Shown: positions 1 through 7,346, numbered from the stretch's first letter. The stretch is DNA of 20,553 nt from an uncultured Bacilli bacterium (GCA_934086255.1 CAKOIB010000009.1:1-20553), one strand, 5' to 3'. Numbers and translations are program-made. Notes: generated by a model from the sequence alone, not told the origin.

Positions 1-524
1 CATATTTGAATAATGATTATTATAATACCTTAACAAGTGATGCTCAAAACATGATAGGAACAACAAAATATTATCTGGGTGGGTATGACTGGGGTGATGA
101 TACATTCACATTAGATATAATGTGGCGATACGAAAGGAAAAAAGCAAATGATAATTTAGGTATATATTACTATGAAGGAAATCAAATAATGCAAAATGAT
201 GCCACTAAAAAGATAGCGCTAATGTATGCAAGTGATTATGGATATGCAGCATCAAAAAAATGTTCAAAAGGGTTATTTTATTACAAGGAAGACGCTAATT
301 GTATAACGACAAACAATTGGCTAGATAAATCGCAATATGAATGGTTAATACCACAGGGGGTTGATACTAAATATGCATTCAATGTTAGTGATGGCGGTAA
401 TATAGAAAGCGATGTTGTTAGTTACACTCGTGCAGTCAGACCTGTCCTAACACTCTCATCCAATGTAAAAATATCCGGAGGATCTGGCACAAGTTCTGAC
501 CCATACCAATTACAATTAAACTAA
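1..524 (+). CDS. C-terminal part of a secreted/prepilin-like protein (5' truncated)
   Basis: The reading frame is open from base 3 and continues from before the window; the TTG at 6 is an internal Leu, not a convincing start. About 172 residues remain, ending in TAA at 522-524. No membrane segment is present. The piece is rich in Tyr, Asn, Ser and Gly with two cysteines, and contains YTRAVRPVLTLSSNVKISGG followed by SGTSSDPYQL. From general familiarity, this ending is typical of gut Firmicutes surface proteins that begin with a prepilin-type hydrophobic segment; that N-terminus lies outside the window, so the link is inference. It uses more T- and G-ending codons (CTG, GGT, GGG) than the genes that follow. 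No terminator is visible after it; two copies of an 11-base repeat follow. Confidence 0.55.
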   Translation, partial: YLNNDYYNTLTSDAQNMIGTTKYYLGGYDWGDDTFTLDIMWRYERKKANDNLGIYYYEGNQIMQNDATKKIALMYASDYGYAASKKCSKGLFYYKEDANCITTNNWLDKSQYEWLIPQGVDTKYAFNVSDGGNIESDVVSYTRAVRPVLTLSSNVKISGGSGTSSDPYQLQLN

Positions 525-531
525 CTAATAT

Positions 532-565
532 GTAAAGCAACCTAGTATAATAGCGTAAAGCAACC
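532..565. repeat. Short direct repeat GTAAAGCAACC, two copies
   Basis: GTAAAGCAACC occurs at 532-542 and again at 555-565, a 23-base period. The bases between and after the copies are partly similar (both contain an A-TATAA core). It sits directly after the stop codon of the truncated surface gene and before the promoter of the next operon. No function is assigned. Confidence 0.6.
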
Positions 566-574
566 CATTATAAA

Positions 575-603
575 TTGACAAACCACATCTTTTAATATAA
601 AAT
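575..603 (+). promoter_or_regulatory. Predicted sigma-A promoter of the glycosylation operon
   Basis: TTGACA at 575-580 is a perfect -35 box; TAAAAT at 598-603 is the -10 box, with 17 bases between. The expected start point near 610 leaves a short leader before the ATG at 632. Confidence 0.65.
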
Positions 604-631
604 TATATGTGATTTAAGGGATGTGATCTAA

Positions 632-3151
632 ATGAAAAAATATGATAAAAAAGACTATATAAACCTAGCAATTTTAATCATATTTTTTTTAGTATTTATA
701 ACTATATTAATACTATGTACAAAAAACTCAATATATGGTTCAAAACTAGACTATGCAGATCAACACTACATGATCCCCGAATACTTTAGAACTCTTTTCT
801 ACAATAGCAAACAACTATTTCCAAACTTTGCCCTTAACTTAGGAATGGGACAAAATATATACAACTTTTCATACTATGGACTACACAGTCCAATAATACT
901 AATATCATATTTATTACCATTCATTAAAATGGTAACCTATATACAAATAATCTCTATTATCTGTATAATACTAGATATAATCCTATTCTATAGATACATA
1001 TCAAACCACTATGAAAATAAAACAATAAGATTCATATCAACATTCATACTACTTTGCTCAGCATCACTAATACTTCACTCACATAGACACATAATGTTTG
1101 TAAACTACATGCCATTTCTAATACTAGGATTCATATCAATAGATAACTACTTTAATCAAAATAAAAAAACACTCCTTATGATAAGCATAACCTTAATAAT
1201 ACTAACAAGCTACTTCTTTAGCGTCCCAGCCTTAATAAGCCTAATACTATATGCAATATTTATCTACTTACAAAACAACAATTTCAAATTAAAAAACTTT
1301 ATAACAACATTCTTAAAACTATCCATTTACTTTATAATACCAATAATGATAAGCGCAATCCTCTTATTCCCAACCCTAACAGCAATTTTAAATAATAGAC
1401 TAGACAATAACACTACAACCTCACTAATAAATCTTATAACTCCAAACCTATCATTTGAATACCTATTATATAGTTGTTACTCACTTGGATTAACAAGCTC
1501 ATTTATACTTGCACTTGCAAACGGTCTATTATCAAAACAAAAACAGTACAAGTTCTTAAGCATAACATTCCTTTTACTTGGACTATTCCCAATATTTATC
1601 TACATCCTAAACGGAGGAATGTATATAAATGCTAAAGTCTTAATACCAATGGTACCACTTGCAATAATACTTCTTTCAAAACTATTTAGTGATATCATAA
1701 ATAAAAATATAAAACTAATCCCTTTACTAGTCCTAACAATAATATTAAGCCTAATAGGAAGTATAAACTTTAACTTTGACAGAGTATACCTAATAGACAT
1801 AACATTCCTATTACTTTGCTTAGTCCTAACAATAAAAAGAAAAAGCAACATAGTATATTTTATAATAATACTAATGTCAACAGTTAACTTAATAAGCGTA
1901 AATGTAATAGATAAACTAGAAACAAAAGATCAAATAAAAACCCAATATAATGAAAATATTAAAGATTTAATTAAAGAAAATACTAATCTAGAAAAAACCC
2001 ACGTCGAAATAAAAGACAACATAAATGACACTAATAACATAAGAAACATAAATGAAATGAAAACTACTATGTACTCATCGCTTACTAATAAATACTACAA
2101 CAATTTCTACTGGAACGAAATAAACAATAACAATCCATATCGTAATTCAACAATAATAAGTGGAACAGATAATATTTTCTATAACATATATACAAATACA
2201 AAAAACTATATAACAACAAAAGAAGCCCCAATCGGGTACCAGTTAGTAAAACAACAACAAAACTATAAATTATATCAAAACCCTGATACATTTAAAACAA
2301 TATATGCAAATACTAACTTAATGTCCTTAAATGAGTATAAAAAACTTTCTCATCCCGAAAGCACTGAGGCCTTATTAAACTACACAATAGTAAATGATAA
2401 TAATATAAAATCAAACTATAAAACAAATATAAAAGAAATAAACTATAACGAAGAAAAAATACCATTTACAAAAAAAGATAATAAATACTCATTTAAACTA
2501 GATAAAAAAACAAACTACACCATTCCATTAGAAAACAACTATCAAAACAAAATCCTAATGATAAGCTTTGATATGGACTATTCACAAAAATGTTCTATCG
2601 GAGACACATACATAATAATAAATGGTGTAAAAAACACTCTAACTTGCAAGAGTTGGAAATATCATAACCAAAACTATACATTTGATTATGTCCTATCAAG
2701 TGATAACATTAACTCATTAGATATAACAATATCAAAAGGAAAATTCATAATAGAAAACATAAAAATATATGAAATGGACTACAACGATTTAAAAAACATT
2801 AATAAAACACATGATAATCTAAACATAACAAGTATAAAAGAAAACCAAATAAATGGTACAATAAACGTAAAAGAAGACTCATACTTAAACATAAATATTC
2901 CATATGATAAAGGCTTTGAAATATACATAGATAACATCAAACAAGACTATGAGTTAATAAACACAGCATTCATGGGAACAAAAATATCTAAAGGAGTCCA
3001 TGAAGTAAAAATAATATACAATGCTCCAATGTTAAAACAATCAAAAATAATATCACTAATCGGAGCAATACTATTTATAATTATAACAATAATAGACAAA
3101 AGAAAGAAGGTTGAATATGAAAAAAGTATCAATGATAATACCATGCTATAA
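632..3151 (+). CDS. yfhO: YfhO family membrane protein (GT-C-like polymer glycosyltransferase)
   Basis: This 839-residue polytopic membrane protein has about a dozen hydrophobic segments between residues 10 and 425, an extracytoplasmic region at about 430-800 and one last membrane segment near 803-822. The loop after the first segment has GSKLDYADQHYMIPEYFR, then NLGMGQNIYNFSYYGL, the signature of the YfhO family. The C-terminus has the family pattern PYDKGFEIYID...AFMG...GVHEVKIIYNAP. In B. subtilis, YfhO works with CsbB in glycosylating lipoteichoic acid: it takes a polyprenyl-phosphate sugar outside the membrane and transfers it to the polymer. Asp40 or Asp43 is a plausible catalytic acid (inference). 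A GGGATGTGAT ribosome site precedes the ATG. The 3' end overlaps the next gene by 35 bases. The acceptor polymer in this organism is not known. Confidence 0.85.
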   Translation: MKKYDKKDYINLAILIIFFLVFITILILCTKNSIYGSKLDYADQHYMIPEYFRTLFYNSKQLFPNFALNLGMGQNIYNFSYYGLHSPIILISYLLPFIKMVTYIQIISIICIILDIILFYRYISNHYENKTIRFISTFILLCSASLILHSHRHIMFVNYMPFLILGFISIDNYFNQNKKTLLMISITLIILTSYFFSVPALISLILYAIFIYLQNNNFKLKNFITTFLKLSIYFIIPIMISAILLFPTLTAILNNRLDNNTTTSLINLITPNLSFEYLLYSCYSLGLTSSFILALANGLLSKQKQYKFLSITFLLLGLFPIFIYILNGGMYINAKVLIPMVPLAIILLSKLFSDIINKNIKLIPLLVLTIILSLIGSINFNFDRVYLIDITFLLLCLVLTIKRKSNIVYFIIILMSTVNLISVNVIDKLETKDQIKTQYNENIKDLIKENTNLEKTHVEIKDNINDTNNIRNINEMKTTMYSSLTNKYYNNFYWNEINNNNPYRNSTIISGTDNIFYNIYTNTKNYITTKEAPIGYQLVKQQQNYKLYQNPDTFKTIYANTNLMSLNEYKKLSHPESTEALLNYTIVNDNNIKSNYKTNIKEINYNEEKIPFTKKDNKYSFKLDKKTNYTIPLENNYQNKILMISFDMDYSQKCSIGDTYIIINGVKNTLTCKSWKYHNQNYTFDYVLSSDNINSLDITISKGKFIIENIKIYEMDYNDLKNINKTHDNLNITSIKENQINGTINVKEDSYLNINIPYDKGFEIYIDNIKQDYELINTAFMGTKISKGVHEVKIIYNAPMLKQSKIISLIGAILFIIITIIDKRKKVEYEKSINDNTML

Positions 3152-4067
3152 TGAAGAAGACAATGTAGAATTATTCTACAAAGAAGCAATAAAAACATAT
3201 AAAGAACAAAACTACAAACTGGAACTAGTATTCATTGACGATGGTTCAAAAGACAATACTTTAAAAAAATTAAAAGAACTAACAAAAGAACAAGACTGTG
3301 AAATAAAAGTTCTATCATTCTCAAGAAACTTTGGAAAAGAATCAGCAATTTATGCCGGATTAAAAAACACAACCGGAGACTATACTGTAATAATAGACGC
3401 TGATCTTCAACAACCACCAGAACTAACTATAAAAATGGCTAACATTCTTGATGAAAATGAATATGATTGCGTTTGTTACTACCAAGAAGAAAGAATAGAA
3501 AACAAACTATTATCAAAAATAAAAAACACTTTCTATAAAACAATGAACAAAATGTCCGAAGTAGAACTAAAACAAGGTGCTAGTGACTTTAGAATGTTTA
3601 ATAAAAAAGTAAAAAACTCTTTAATAGAAATAAAAGAATACTATCGTTTCTCTAAAGGAATATTCTCATGGATAGGATATGATACTAAATACTTACCATA
3701 CATTCCAAAACAAAGAAACTCAGGAACAACTAAATGGAGCTTCATAAAACTTTTAAAATACGGAATAAGTGGAATAATATCTTTTTCAACAATGCCATTA
3801 AAACTAGCAACATACTCAGGACTAACCCTTTCACTAGTAGCATTTATCTACTTATTCATCATAATAATTCAAAAACTATTCTTTGAAATATCAATACCAG
3901 GATACCCAACAGTAGTATCATGCATACTTCTAATCGGAGGCTTCCAACTATTCTGTATTGGTATCATCGGAGAATACCTAGGAAAAACATATATAGAAAC
4001 AAAAAATAGGCCAATATATATAATAAAGGAAGAAATAACAAATGATAAAACTAAAAAATCTATATAA
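3117..4067 (+). CDS. csbB: CsbB/DPM1-like GT2 polyprenyl-phosphate glycosyltransferase
   Basis: A 316-residue family 2 glycosyltransferase predicted to load a sugar from a nucleotide donor onto undecaprenyl phosphate at the inner membrane face. Visible features: N-terminal VSMIIPCYNEEDN, DDGS at 41-44, the metal-binding DAD at 94-96, QGASDFRMF at 153-161, RNSGTTKW at 200-207, and two C-terminal membrane helices at about 231-252 and 264-288 ending in the usual GEYLGKTYIETKNRP. This layout is the CsbB/GtrB/YkcC class. An in-frame TTG at 3111 touches the AAGAAGG ribosome site at 3104-3110, so the ATG at 3117 (six bases downstream) is preferred. It overlaps the YfhO gene and the gtcA gene, so the three are translationally coupled. 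The sugar cannot be read from sequence. Confidence 0.9.
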   Translation: MKKVSMIIPCYNEEDNVELFYKEAIKTYKEQNYKLELVFIDDGSKDNTLKKLKELTKEQDCEIKVLSFSRNFGKESAIYAGLKNTTGDYTVIIDADLQQPPELTIKMANILDENEYDCVCYYQEERIENKLLSKIKNTFYKTMNKMSEVELKQGASDFRMFNKKVKNSLIEIKEYYRFSKGIFSWIGYDTKYLPYIPKQRNSGTTKWSFIKLLKYGISGIISFSTMPLKLATYSGLTLSLVAFIYLFIIIIQKLFFEISIPGYPTVVSCILLIGGFQLFCIGIIGEYLGKTYIETKNRPIYIIKEEITNDKTKKSI

Positions 4068-4464
4068 AAAATATAAAGAAATAATAAACTATCTAATAAT
4101 CGGGGGTTTAACAACAGTAGTAAGCCTTGCAACATTCTACATAGTAAGAATATTTTTCCTAACCAACGACAATCAACTAGATATACAAATATCAAATATA
4201 ATATCATGGTTCTTCGCAGTACTATTTGCATTTATAACCAATAAAAAATATGTATTTGAATCAAAAAAAGAAGGCAAAGAAAAACTAATAGAAATGATAA
4301 AATTCTATCTATCTAGAATTACAACTCTTTTAATAGATATGGCTACAATGTGGTTACTAACTGCACCATTAAACATAAATGATAAAATATCAAAAATAAT
4401 AGTACAATTCATAATAGTAGTCCTAAACTACGTATTCAGTAAAATATTTGTATTTAATAAATAA
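4042..4464 (+). CDS. gtcA: GtcA/GtrA family lipid-linked sugar flippase
   Basis: A 140-residue protein with four predicted membrane helices (about 15-40, 50-66, 86-110, 117-135). It carries the GtrA/GtcA family pattern: a basic start, FAFITNKKYVF after helix 2, and a final NYVFSKIFVF. Members move polyprenyl-phosphate sugars from the inner to the outer membrane face; GtcA is required for teichoic acid glycosylation in Listeria and B. subtilis (established knowledge). The ATG at 4042 overlaps the glycosyltransferase stop by 26 bases and has AAGGAAG nine bases upstream. A terminator follows at once, so this is the last gene of a yfhO-csbB-gtcA operon. The order suggests load (CsbB), flip (GtcA) and transfer (YfhO). 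Confidence 0.88.
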   Translation: MIKLKNLYKKYKEIINYLIIGGLTTVVSLATFYIVRIFFLTNDNQLDIQISNIISWFFAVLFAFITNKKYVFESKKEGKEKLIEMIKFYLSRITTLLIDMATMWLLTAPLNINDKISKIIVQFIIVVLNYVFSKIFVFNK

Positions 4465-4490
4465 CATACTAAAAAATAGTATGTTTTTTT
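4463..4490 (+). terminator. Rho-independent terminator of the yfhO-csbB-gtcA operon
   Basis: Nine-base stem AACATACTA (4463-4471) pairs with TAGTATGTT (4477-4485) around a five-A loop, and the U-tract runs to 4490. The stem overlaps the gtcA stop codon. Confidence 0.85.
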
Positions 4491-4523
4491 AATCAAAAGA
4501 GTACAATTAAATAGGTGATATAA

Positions 4524-4748
4524 ATGCGATTATCAGAACTACAACATAAAGACATAGTAAACTTAGATGGAAAAAAGATAGGAAACATTATAGATGTAAA
4601 ACTAAACCAAGATGGAACCTTAATATCATTAGTAATAGAAACACAAAAAACTCTATTTAGAATCGGATCAAAAGAAAACGAAGCAGAAATAAGTTGGGAC
4701 AAAATCCAAAGAATAGGAGAAGACGTTATCTTAGTCAAGATTAATTAA
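4524..4748 (+). CDS. ymxH: YlmC/YmxH family PRC-barrel protein
   Basis: A 74-residue PRC-barrel protein starting MRLSELQHKDIVNLDGKKIG, the recognisable opening of the YlmC/YmxH family, followed by IIDVKLNQDG and a C-terminal ISWDKIQRIGEDVILV, which gives the usual short beta-barrel. It is often annotated as a sporulation protein in spore formers, but the family is also found in non-sporulating Firmicutes and its biochemical role is not settled. The ribosome site AGGTGAT lies just upstream of ATAAATG. It stands alone between the terminator of the glycosylation operon and the promoter of a toxin-antitoxin cassette. No terminator is visible after it. Confidence 0.82.
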   Translation: MRLSELQHKDIVNLDGKKIGNIIDVKLNQDGTLISLVIETQKTLFRIGSKENEAEISWDKIQRIGEDVILVKIN

Positions 4749-4782
4749 TAATAAAAGGTAAAGAAACAATAAATAAAAAGTA

Positions 4783-4811
4783 TTGACAAAGTAATGATGA
4801 TGTAGTAAAAT
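4783..4811 (+). promoter_or_regulatory. Predicted promoter of the toxin-antitoxin cassette
   Basis: TTGACA (4783-4788) and TAAAAT (4806-4811) are separated by 17 bases, close to ideal. AGTATT (4779-4784) and AATACT (4809-4814) form an inverted pair framing the promoter and could belong to an operator for the antitoxin (weak inference). Confidence 0.7.
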
Positions 4812-4835
4812 ACTAAGTGAATAAGAGGTGATATA

Positions 4836-5120
4836 GTGAATAGTTTATCAAACACAGTTAATCTGAATGTTAAAGTGAATAATGATTTAAAGCAACAAGC
4901 AGGAGAAATACTGAATGATTTAGGACTAAATATGAGTGTTGCAATAAATATGTTTCTTACTCAAGTGGTAAAAAGAAATGGTATACCATTTGAAATAGTG
5001 CAAGAGACTCCAAATAAAAAATTACTTAAAGCATTACGAGAAGCAGAAGAAATTGCAAATGATAAAAATAGAAAAGGTTATCAAACAATTGAAGAATTGT
5101 TTAAGGCTTTAGATGATTAG
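4836..5120 (+). CDS. dinJ: RelB/DinJ family antitoxin
   Basis: A 94-residue antitoxin. The N-terminal half (about residues 6-54) is a ribbon-helix-helix domain: VNLNVKVNNDLKQQAGEILN, then DLGLNMSVAINMFLTQVV and RNGIPFEI, the standard DinJ/RelB pattern. The acidic, Glu/Lys-rich C-terminus should wrap the toxin. Members neutralise a YafQ/RelE toxin and repress their own promoter through the ribbon-helix-helix fold. The start is GTG at 4836 with a strong GAGGTGAT site upstream. The last eight bases overlap the toxin gene. Codon use differs from the gene before: 12 of 13 Asn codons are AAT, against 1 of 5 in the PRC-barrel gene, and Val GTG and Leu CTG/TTG appear. This is consistent with recent transfer, though the sample is small. 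Confidence 0.9.
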   Translation: MNSLSNTVNLNVKVNNDLKQQAGEILNDLGLNMSVAINMFLTQVVKRNGIPFEIVQETPNKKLLKALREAEEIANDKNRKGYQTIEELFKALDD

Positions 5121-5409
5121 TACAAAAACAAAATATACAGTTGACTTCACATCGAGTTTTAAAAAATCATTAAAAAAAATAAAAAAACAAGGCAAAAACA
5201 TTCAAAAATTAGCTGAAATAACGGAAAAACTTGCTAACTTGGAAGAATTAGAAGCAAAATATAAGAATCATAAACTAATTAATACAAACTATTATAAAGA
5301 GTGCTATGAATGCCACATTGAACCAGATTGGTTACTAGTATATAAATATCATGATGAAAAATTGATATTGATATTAGTGGAAACAGGAAGTCACAGCGAA
5401 TTATTTTAA
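5113..5409 (+). CDS. yafQ: YafQ family mRNA interferase toxin
   Basis: A 98-residue RelE-superfamily toxin of the YafQ branch, expected to cut mRNA on the ribosome. Alignment by eye to E. coli YafQ keeps the active-site His50, His63, Asp67, Trp68, His87 and Phe91 equivalents as His53 (KNHKL), His68, Asp72 and Trp73 (CHIEPDWLLVYK), His94 and Phe98 (TGSHSELF). The position of E. coli Arg83, just before the TG, is Glu90 here. The charge reversal may weaken catalysis or reflect subfamily variation. The ATG lies inside the antitoxin gene (ATGATTAG junction), the usual coupled arrangement. A terminator follows directly, so antitoxin and toxin form a self-contained unit. Confidence 0.88.
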   Translation: MISTKTKYTVDFTSSFKKSLKKIKKQGKNIQKLAEITEKLANLEELEAKYKNHKLINTNYYKECYECHIEPDWLLVYKYHDEKLILILVETGSHSELF

Positions 5410-5436
5410 ATATGAACAGGCAATTCATATTTTTTT
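5408..5436 (+). terminator. Terminator of the toxin-antitoxin cassette
   Basis: The stem AAATATGAA (5408-5416) pairs with TTCATATTT (5424-5432) around CAGGCAA, and the T-run continues to 5436. It overlaps the toxin stop codon. Confidence 0.75.
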
Positions 5437-5540
5437 ATGTAACTTAGATAAATTAAAAAACTTAGTTTTCATTAGAACAGTATCATTTCTTTTCGAAGTA
5501 TTTGATAATCCTTTAGTATAAGTCTAAAAATATCTTACAA

Positions 5541-5569
5541 TTTACTTATTAAAACATATATGTTAAAAT
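5541..5569 (+). promoter_or_regulatory. Predicted promoter of lspA-rluD
   Basis: TTTACT (5541-5546), a 17-base spacer and TAAAAT (5564-5569), preceded by TGT (5561-5563), an extended -10. Start codon at 5586. The rest of the gap from 5437 to 5540 shows nothing recognisable. Confidence 0.55.
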
Positions 5570-5585
5570 ATAACTGGTGATTTAA

Positions 5586-6050
5586 ATGCAAAAAAAAATC
5601 TATATAACTTCATTTATACTAATGCTTATAGATTTACTAACAAAATACTTAGTATCAAACTATTTAACATTCAAAGAAGTAATACCTAATTTCTTTAATA
5701 TATATTTAACTCACAATAATGGGGCCGCATTTTCTATATTAAAAAACAATCAAATACTATTAATAATAATATCAATACTTGTATTATTTTACATAATAAA
5801 ATACCTGATACCAAAAATAACAACAAATATAGAATATATCTCAATATCAATGATAATTGGTGGAACACTAGGAAACCTATTTGATAGAATATACCATAAC
5901 TATGTAATAGACTTCATAAGCCTAAACATATTTGGATACAACTTTCCAGTATTCAACCTAGCAGACATCTTAATAACATGCGGAGCAATAATCTTAATAA
6001 TAATTCTAATAAGGAGTGATAAAAGTGCAAATAATCGCAGACAAAAGTAA
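5586..6050 (+). CDS. lspA: Lipoprotein signal peptidase II
   Basis: A 154-residue inner-membrane aspartyl protease that removes the signal peptide from diacylglyceryl-modified prolipoproteins. Four hydrophobic segments are visible. Family blocks in order: LIDLLTKYLV with Asp16 and Lys20; NNGAAFSIL at 44-52; GGTLGNLFDRIYHNYVIDFI with Asn97, Asp100, Arg101 and catalytic Asp109; and FNLADILI with catalytic Asp127. Length is normal for LspA. The GGTGAT ribosome site is five bases before the ATG. The 3' end overlaps rluD, the conserved lspA-rluD pairing in Firmicutes. The C-terminus (KSANNRRQK) is cytoplasmic and basic. All catalytic residues are present. Confidence 0.96.
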   Translation: MQKKIYITSFILMLIDLLTKYLVSNYLTFKEVIPNFFNIYLTHNNGAAFSILKNNQILLIIISILVLFYIIKYLIPKITTNIEYISISMIIGGTLGNLFDRIYHNYVIDFISLNIFGYNFPVFNLADILITCGAIILIIILIRSDKSANNRRQK

Positions 6051-6912
6051 TATAAGACTAGATACTTACTTATCCGAAGAAACAGAATATACAAGAAGCA
6101 AAATACAAAAACTAATAAAAGATGAACAAATAACAGTAAATGATAAAAAAGTAAACTCAAGTTACAAATTAAAAGAAAATGACACAATAAAAATCAATGA
6201 ACTAGAAGAAGAAATAACAGATATCTTACCAGAAAAAATGGATTTAGATATAGTCTATGAAGATGAATACCTAGCAATAATAAATAAACAAAGTGGACTA
6301 GTAGTCCATCCAGCAGTAGGCAATCTAAATCATACCTTAGTAAATGGTCTTTTATACCATTTTAATGAAATAAGTAATAAAAATACAATAAGACCAGGAA
6401 TAGTTCATAGACTAGATAAAGATACAAGTGGTCTTATGATCGTAGCTAAAAACGATCAAGTTCATGAAAAACTATCAAACATGATAAGAAAAAAACAAGT
6501 AGAAAGAAAATACCTTGCACTAGTCTGGGGAGTAGTAAGACATGACAAAGGAACAATTGATGCTCCAATCGGAAGAGACATCAACAATAGACAAAAATAT
6601 GCAGTAACAGACATCAATAGTAAAGACTCAATAACACACTTTAAAGTAATTGAAAGATATAAAGAGGCAACACTAATTGAATGTACCCTACAAACCGGTA
6701 GAACCCATCAAATAAGAGTGCACTTATCATACATTGGACACCCAATAGTAAATGATGAAGTATACTCCAATAAAAAAATAATAAATAAAGACTTTGGTCA
6801 AATGCTTCATTCAAAAAGTATAAAACTAATTCATCCAGTAACAAAACAAGAACTATACTATGAACAAGAACCACCAAAAGAGTTTATAGAAATAATAGAA
6901 CAATTTAAATAA
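6025..6912 (+). CDS. rluD: RluD-type 23S rRNA pseudouridine synthase
   Basis: A RluA-family pseudouridine synthase of 295 residues. It has an N-terminal S4 RNA-binding domain (about 1-60, with RLDTYLSEE and YTRSKIQKLIKDEQITVN) and a catalytic domain with IVYEDEYLAIINKQSGLVVH and the signature HRLDKDTSGLMIVAK, where Asp131 is the catalytic Asp. Further on, GRTHQIRVHL is the usual late motif. By family it modifies 23S rRNA, although exact positions cannot be read from sequence. Start choice: GTG at 6025 has AAGGAG eight bases upstream; the in-frame GTG at 6016 lies inside that ribosome site and is unlikely. It overlaps lspA by 26 bases. Its stop is two bases before a predicted RNA structure. 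Confidence 0.93.
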   Translation: MQIIADKSNIRLDTYLSEETEYTRSKIQKLIKDEQITVNDKKVNSSYKLKENDTIKINELEEEITDILPEKMDLDIVYEDEYLAIINKQSGLVVHPAVGNLNHTLVNGLLYHFNEISNKNTIRPGIVHRLDKDTSGLMIVAKNDQVHEKLSNMIRKKQVERKYLALVWGVVRHDKGTIDAPIGRDINNRQKYAVTDINSKDSITHFKVIERYKEATLIECTLQTGRTHQIRVHLSYIGHPIVNDEVYSNKKIINKDFGQMLHSKSIKLIHPVTKQELYYEQEPPKEFIEIIEQFK

Positions 6913-6913
6913 A

Positions 6914-7050
6914 AGACATCTATCTATTGGCAAAGGAATCGAAGTGGTATTAATTAAAAACAAAATATAAGAAATGGAGTGTAAAATATATAAACTTTAT
7001 AGGATAAAAATAGTTTAATCCGGGCCAATAAATAAATGTCTGATACCACT
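6914..7050 (+). ncRNA. Predicted pseudoknotted structured RNA of unknown family
   Basis: Stem 1 is three helices in line: AGACAT (6914-6919) with ATGTCT (7036-7041), TAT (6921-6923) with ATA (7032-7034), and TATTGGC (6925-6931) with GCCAATA (7024-7030), separated only by two C/A mismatches. This gives 16 pairs in 18 positions. Stem 2 pairs AGTGGTAT (6943-6950), inside the stem 1 loop, with ATACCACT (7043-7050), one base outside it: eight perfect pairs crossing stem 1, so a pseudoknot. A small hairpin GGAT (7002-7005)/ATCC (7018-7021) lies inside. No known riboswitch or ribozyme consensus was recognised. It may be an independent RNA or the 3' UTR of rluD, and a terminator follows at 7126. Confidence 0.5.
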
Positions 7051-7125
7051 ATAAACTATATAAAAACCCTTGTCAAATGACCAAATCCAAGATTTTGATA
7101 CAAAAAAACATACCAAAAATAAGAT

Positions 7126-7152
7126 TTGCCCTAGGGCAATTTTTATTTTTTT
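7126..7152 (+). terminator. Terminator ending the rluD/structured-RNA transcript
   Basis: The GC-rich palindrome TTGCCC-TA-GGGCAA (7126-7139) is followed by TTTTTATTTTTTT to 7152. It lies about 75 bases after the pseudoknot and 225 bases before ackA, so it more likely ends the upstream transcript than attenuates ackA. Confidence 0.8.
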
Positions 7153-7337
7153 AAGAATAAAACAAACATCCGTTCATAAAAAACTAGACTAAATCTTAAA
7201 AATGAACAAATTAACAAAAAATAACAAAAAATTACAACTCCTAAAATAAGACCATTTTCTTACACAAAAAATGTCATCATAAAACACTAATTCATTACAA
7301 AAAATATAACAATTACCTAGAAAAATATCATATTTTG

Positions 7338-7346
7338 TGTTATTAT
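7338..7346 (+). promoter_or_regulatory. Predicted extended -10 promoter of ackA
   Basis: TGT directly followed by TATTAT (7341-7346), with no good -35 box, so an extended -10 type. The ATG is 31 bases further on, preceded by AAGGAAG. Confidence 0.5.

Noticed and set aside
3111..3116. TTG at 3111 as the start of the glycosyltransferase
   Set aside because: It directly abuts the AAGAAGG ribosome site; ATG at 3117 has proper spacing.
3869..4231. A 120-codon minus-strand ORF over the glycosyltransferase and gtcA genes
   Set aside because: Antisense to two well-supported genes, no recognisable motif, and hydrophobic only because the sense strand is AT-rich.
6016..6018. GTG at 6016 as the rluD start
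   Set aside because: It lies inside the AAGGAGTGAT ribosome site that serves GTG 6025.
6974..7018. A 14-codon ORF (MECKIYKLYRIKIV) inside the RNA candidate
   Set aside because: No ribosome site precedes it, and an ORF this short is expected by chance.
6914..7041. A 128-base MITE-like element with 18-base terminal inverted repeats
   Set aside because: The ends pair well, but there is no target duplication at the flanks, and the second helix with one arm inside and one outside is better explained by an RNA pseudoknot. A repeat search across the genome would settle it.
6932..7150. A known riboswitch or T-box controlling ackA
   Set aside because: No consensus of any class I know is present, and the terminator lies about 225 bases before ackA, which has its own promoter-like sequence downstream of it.
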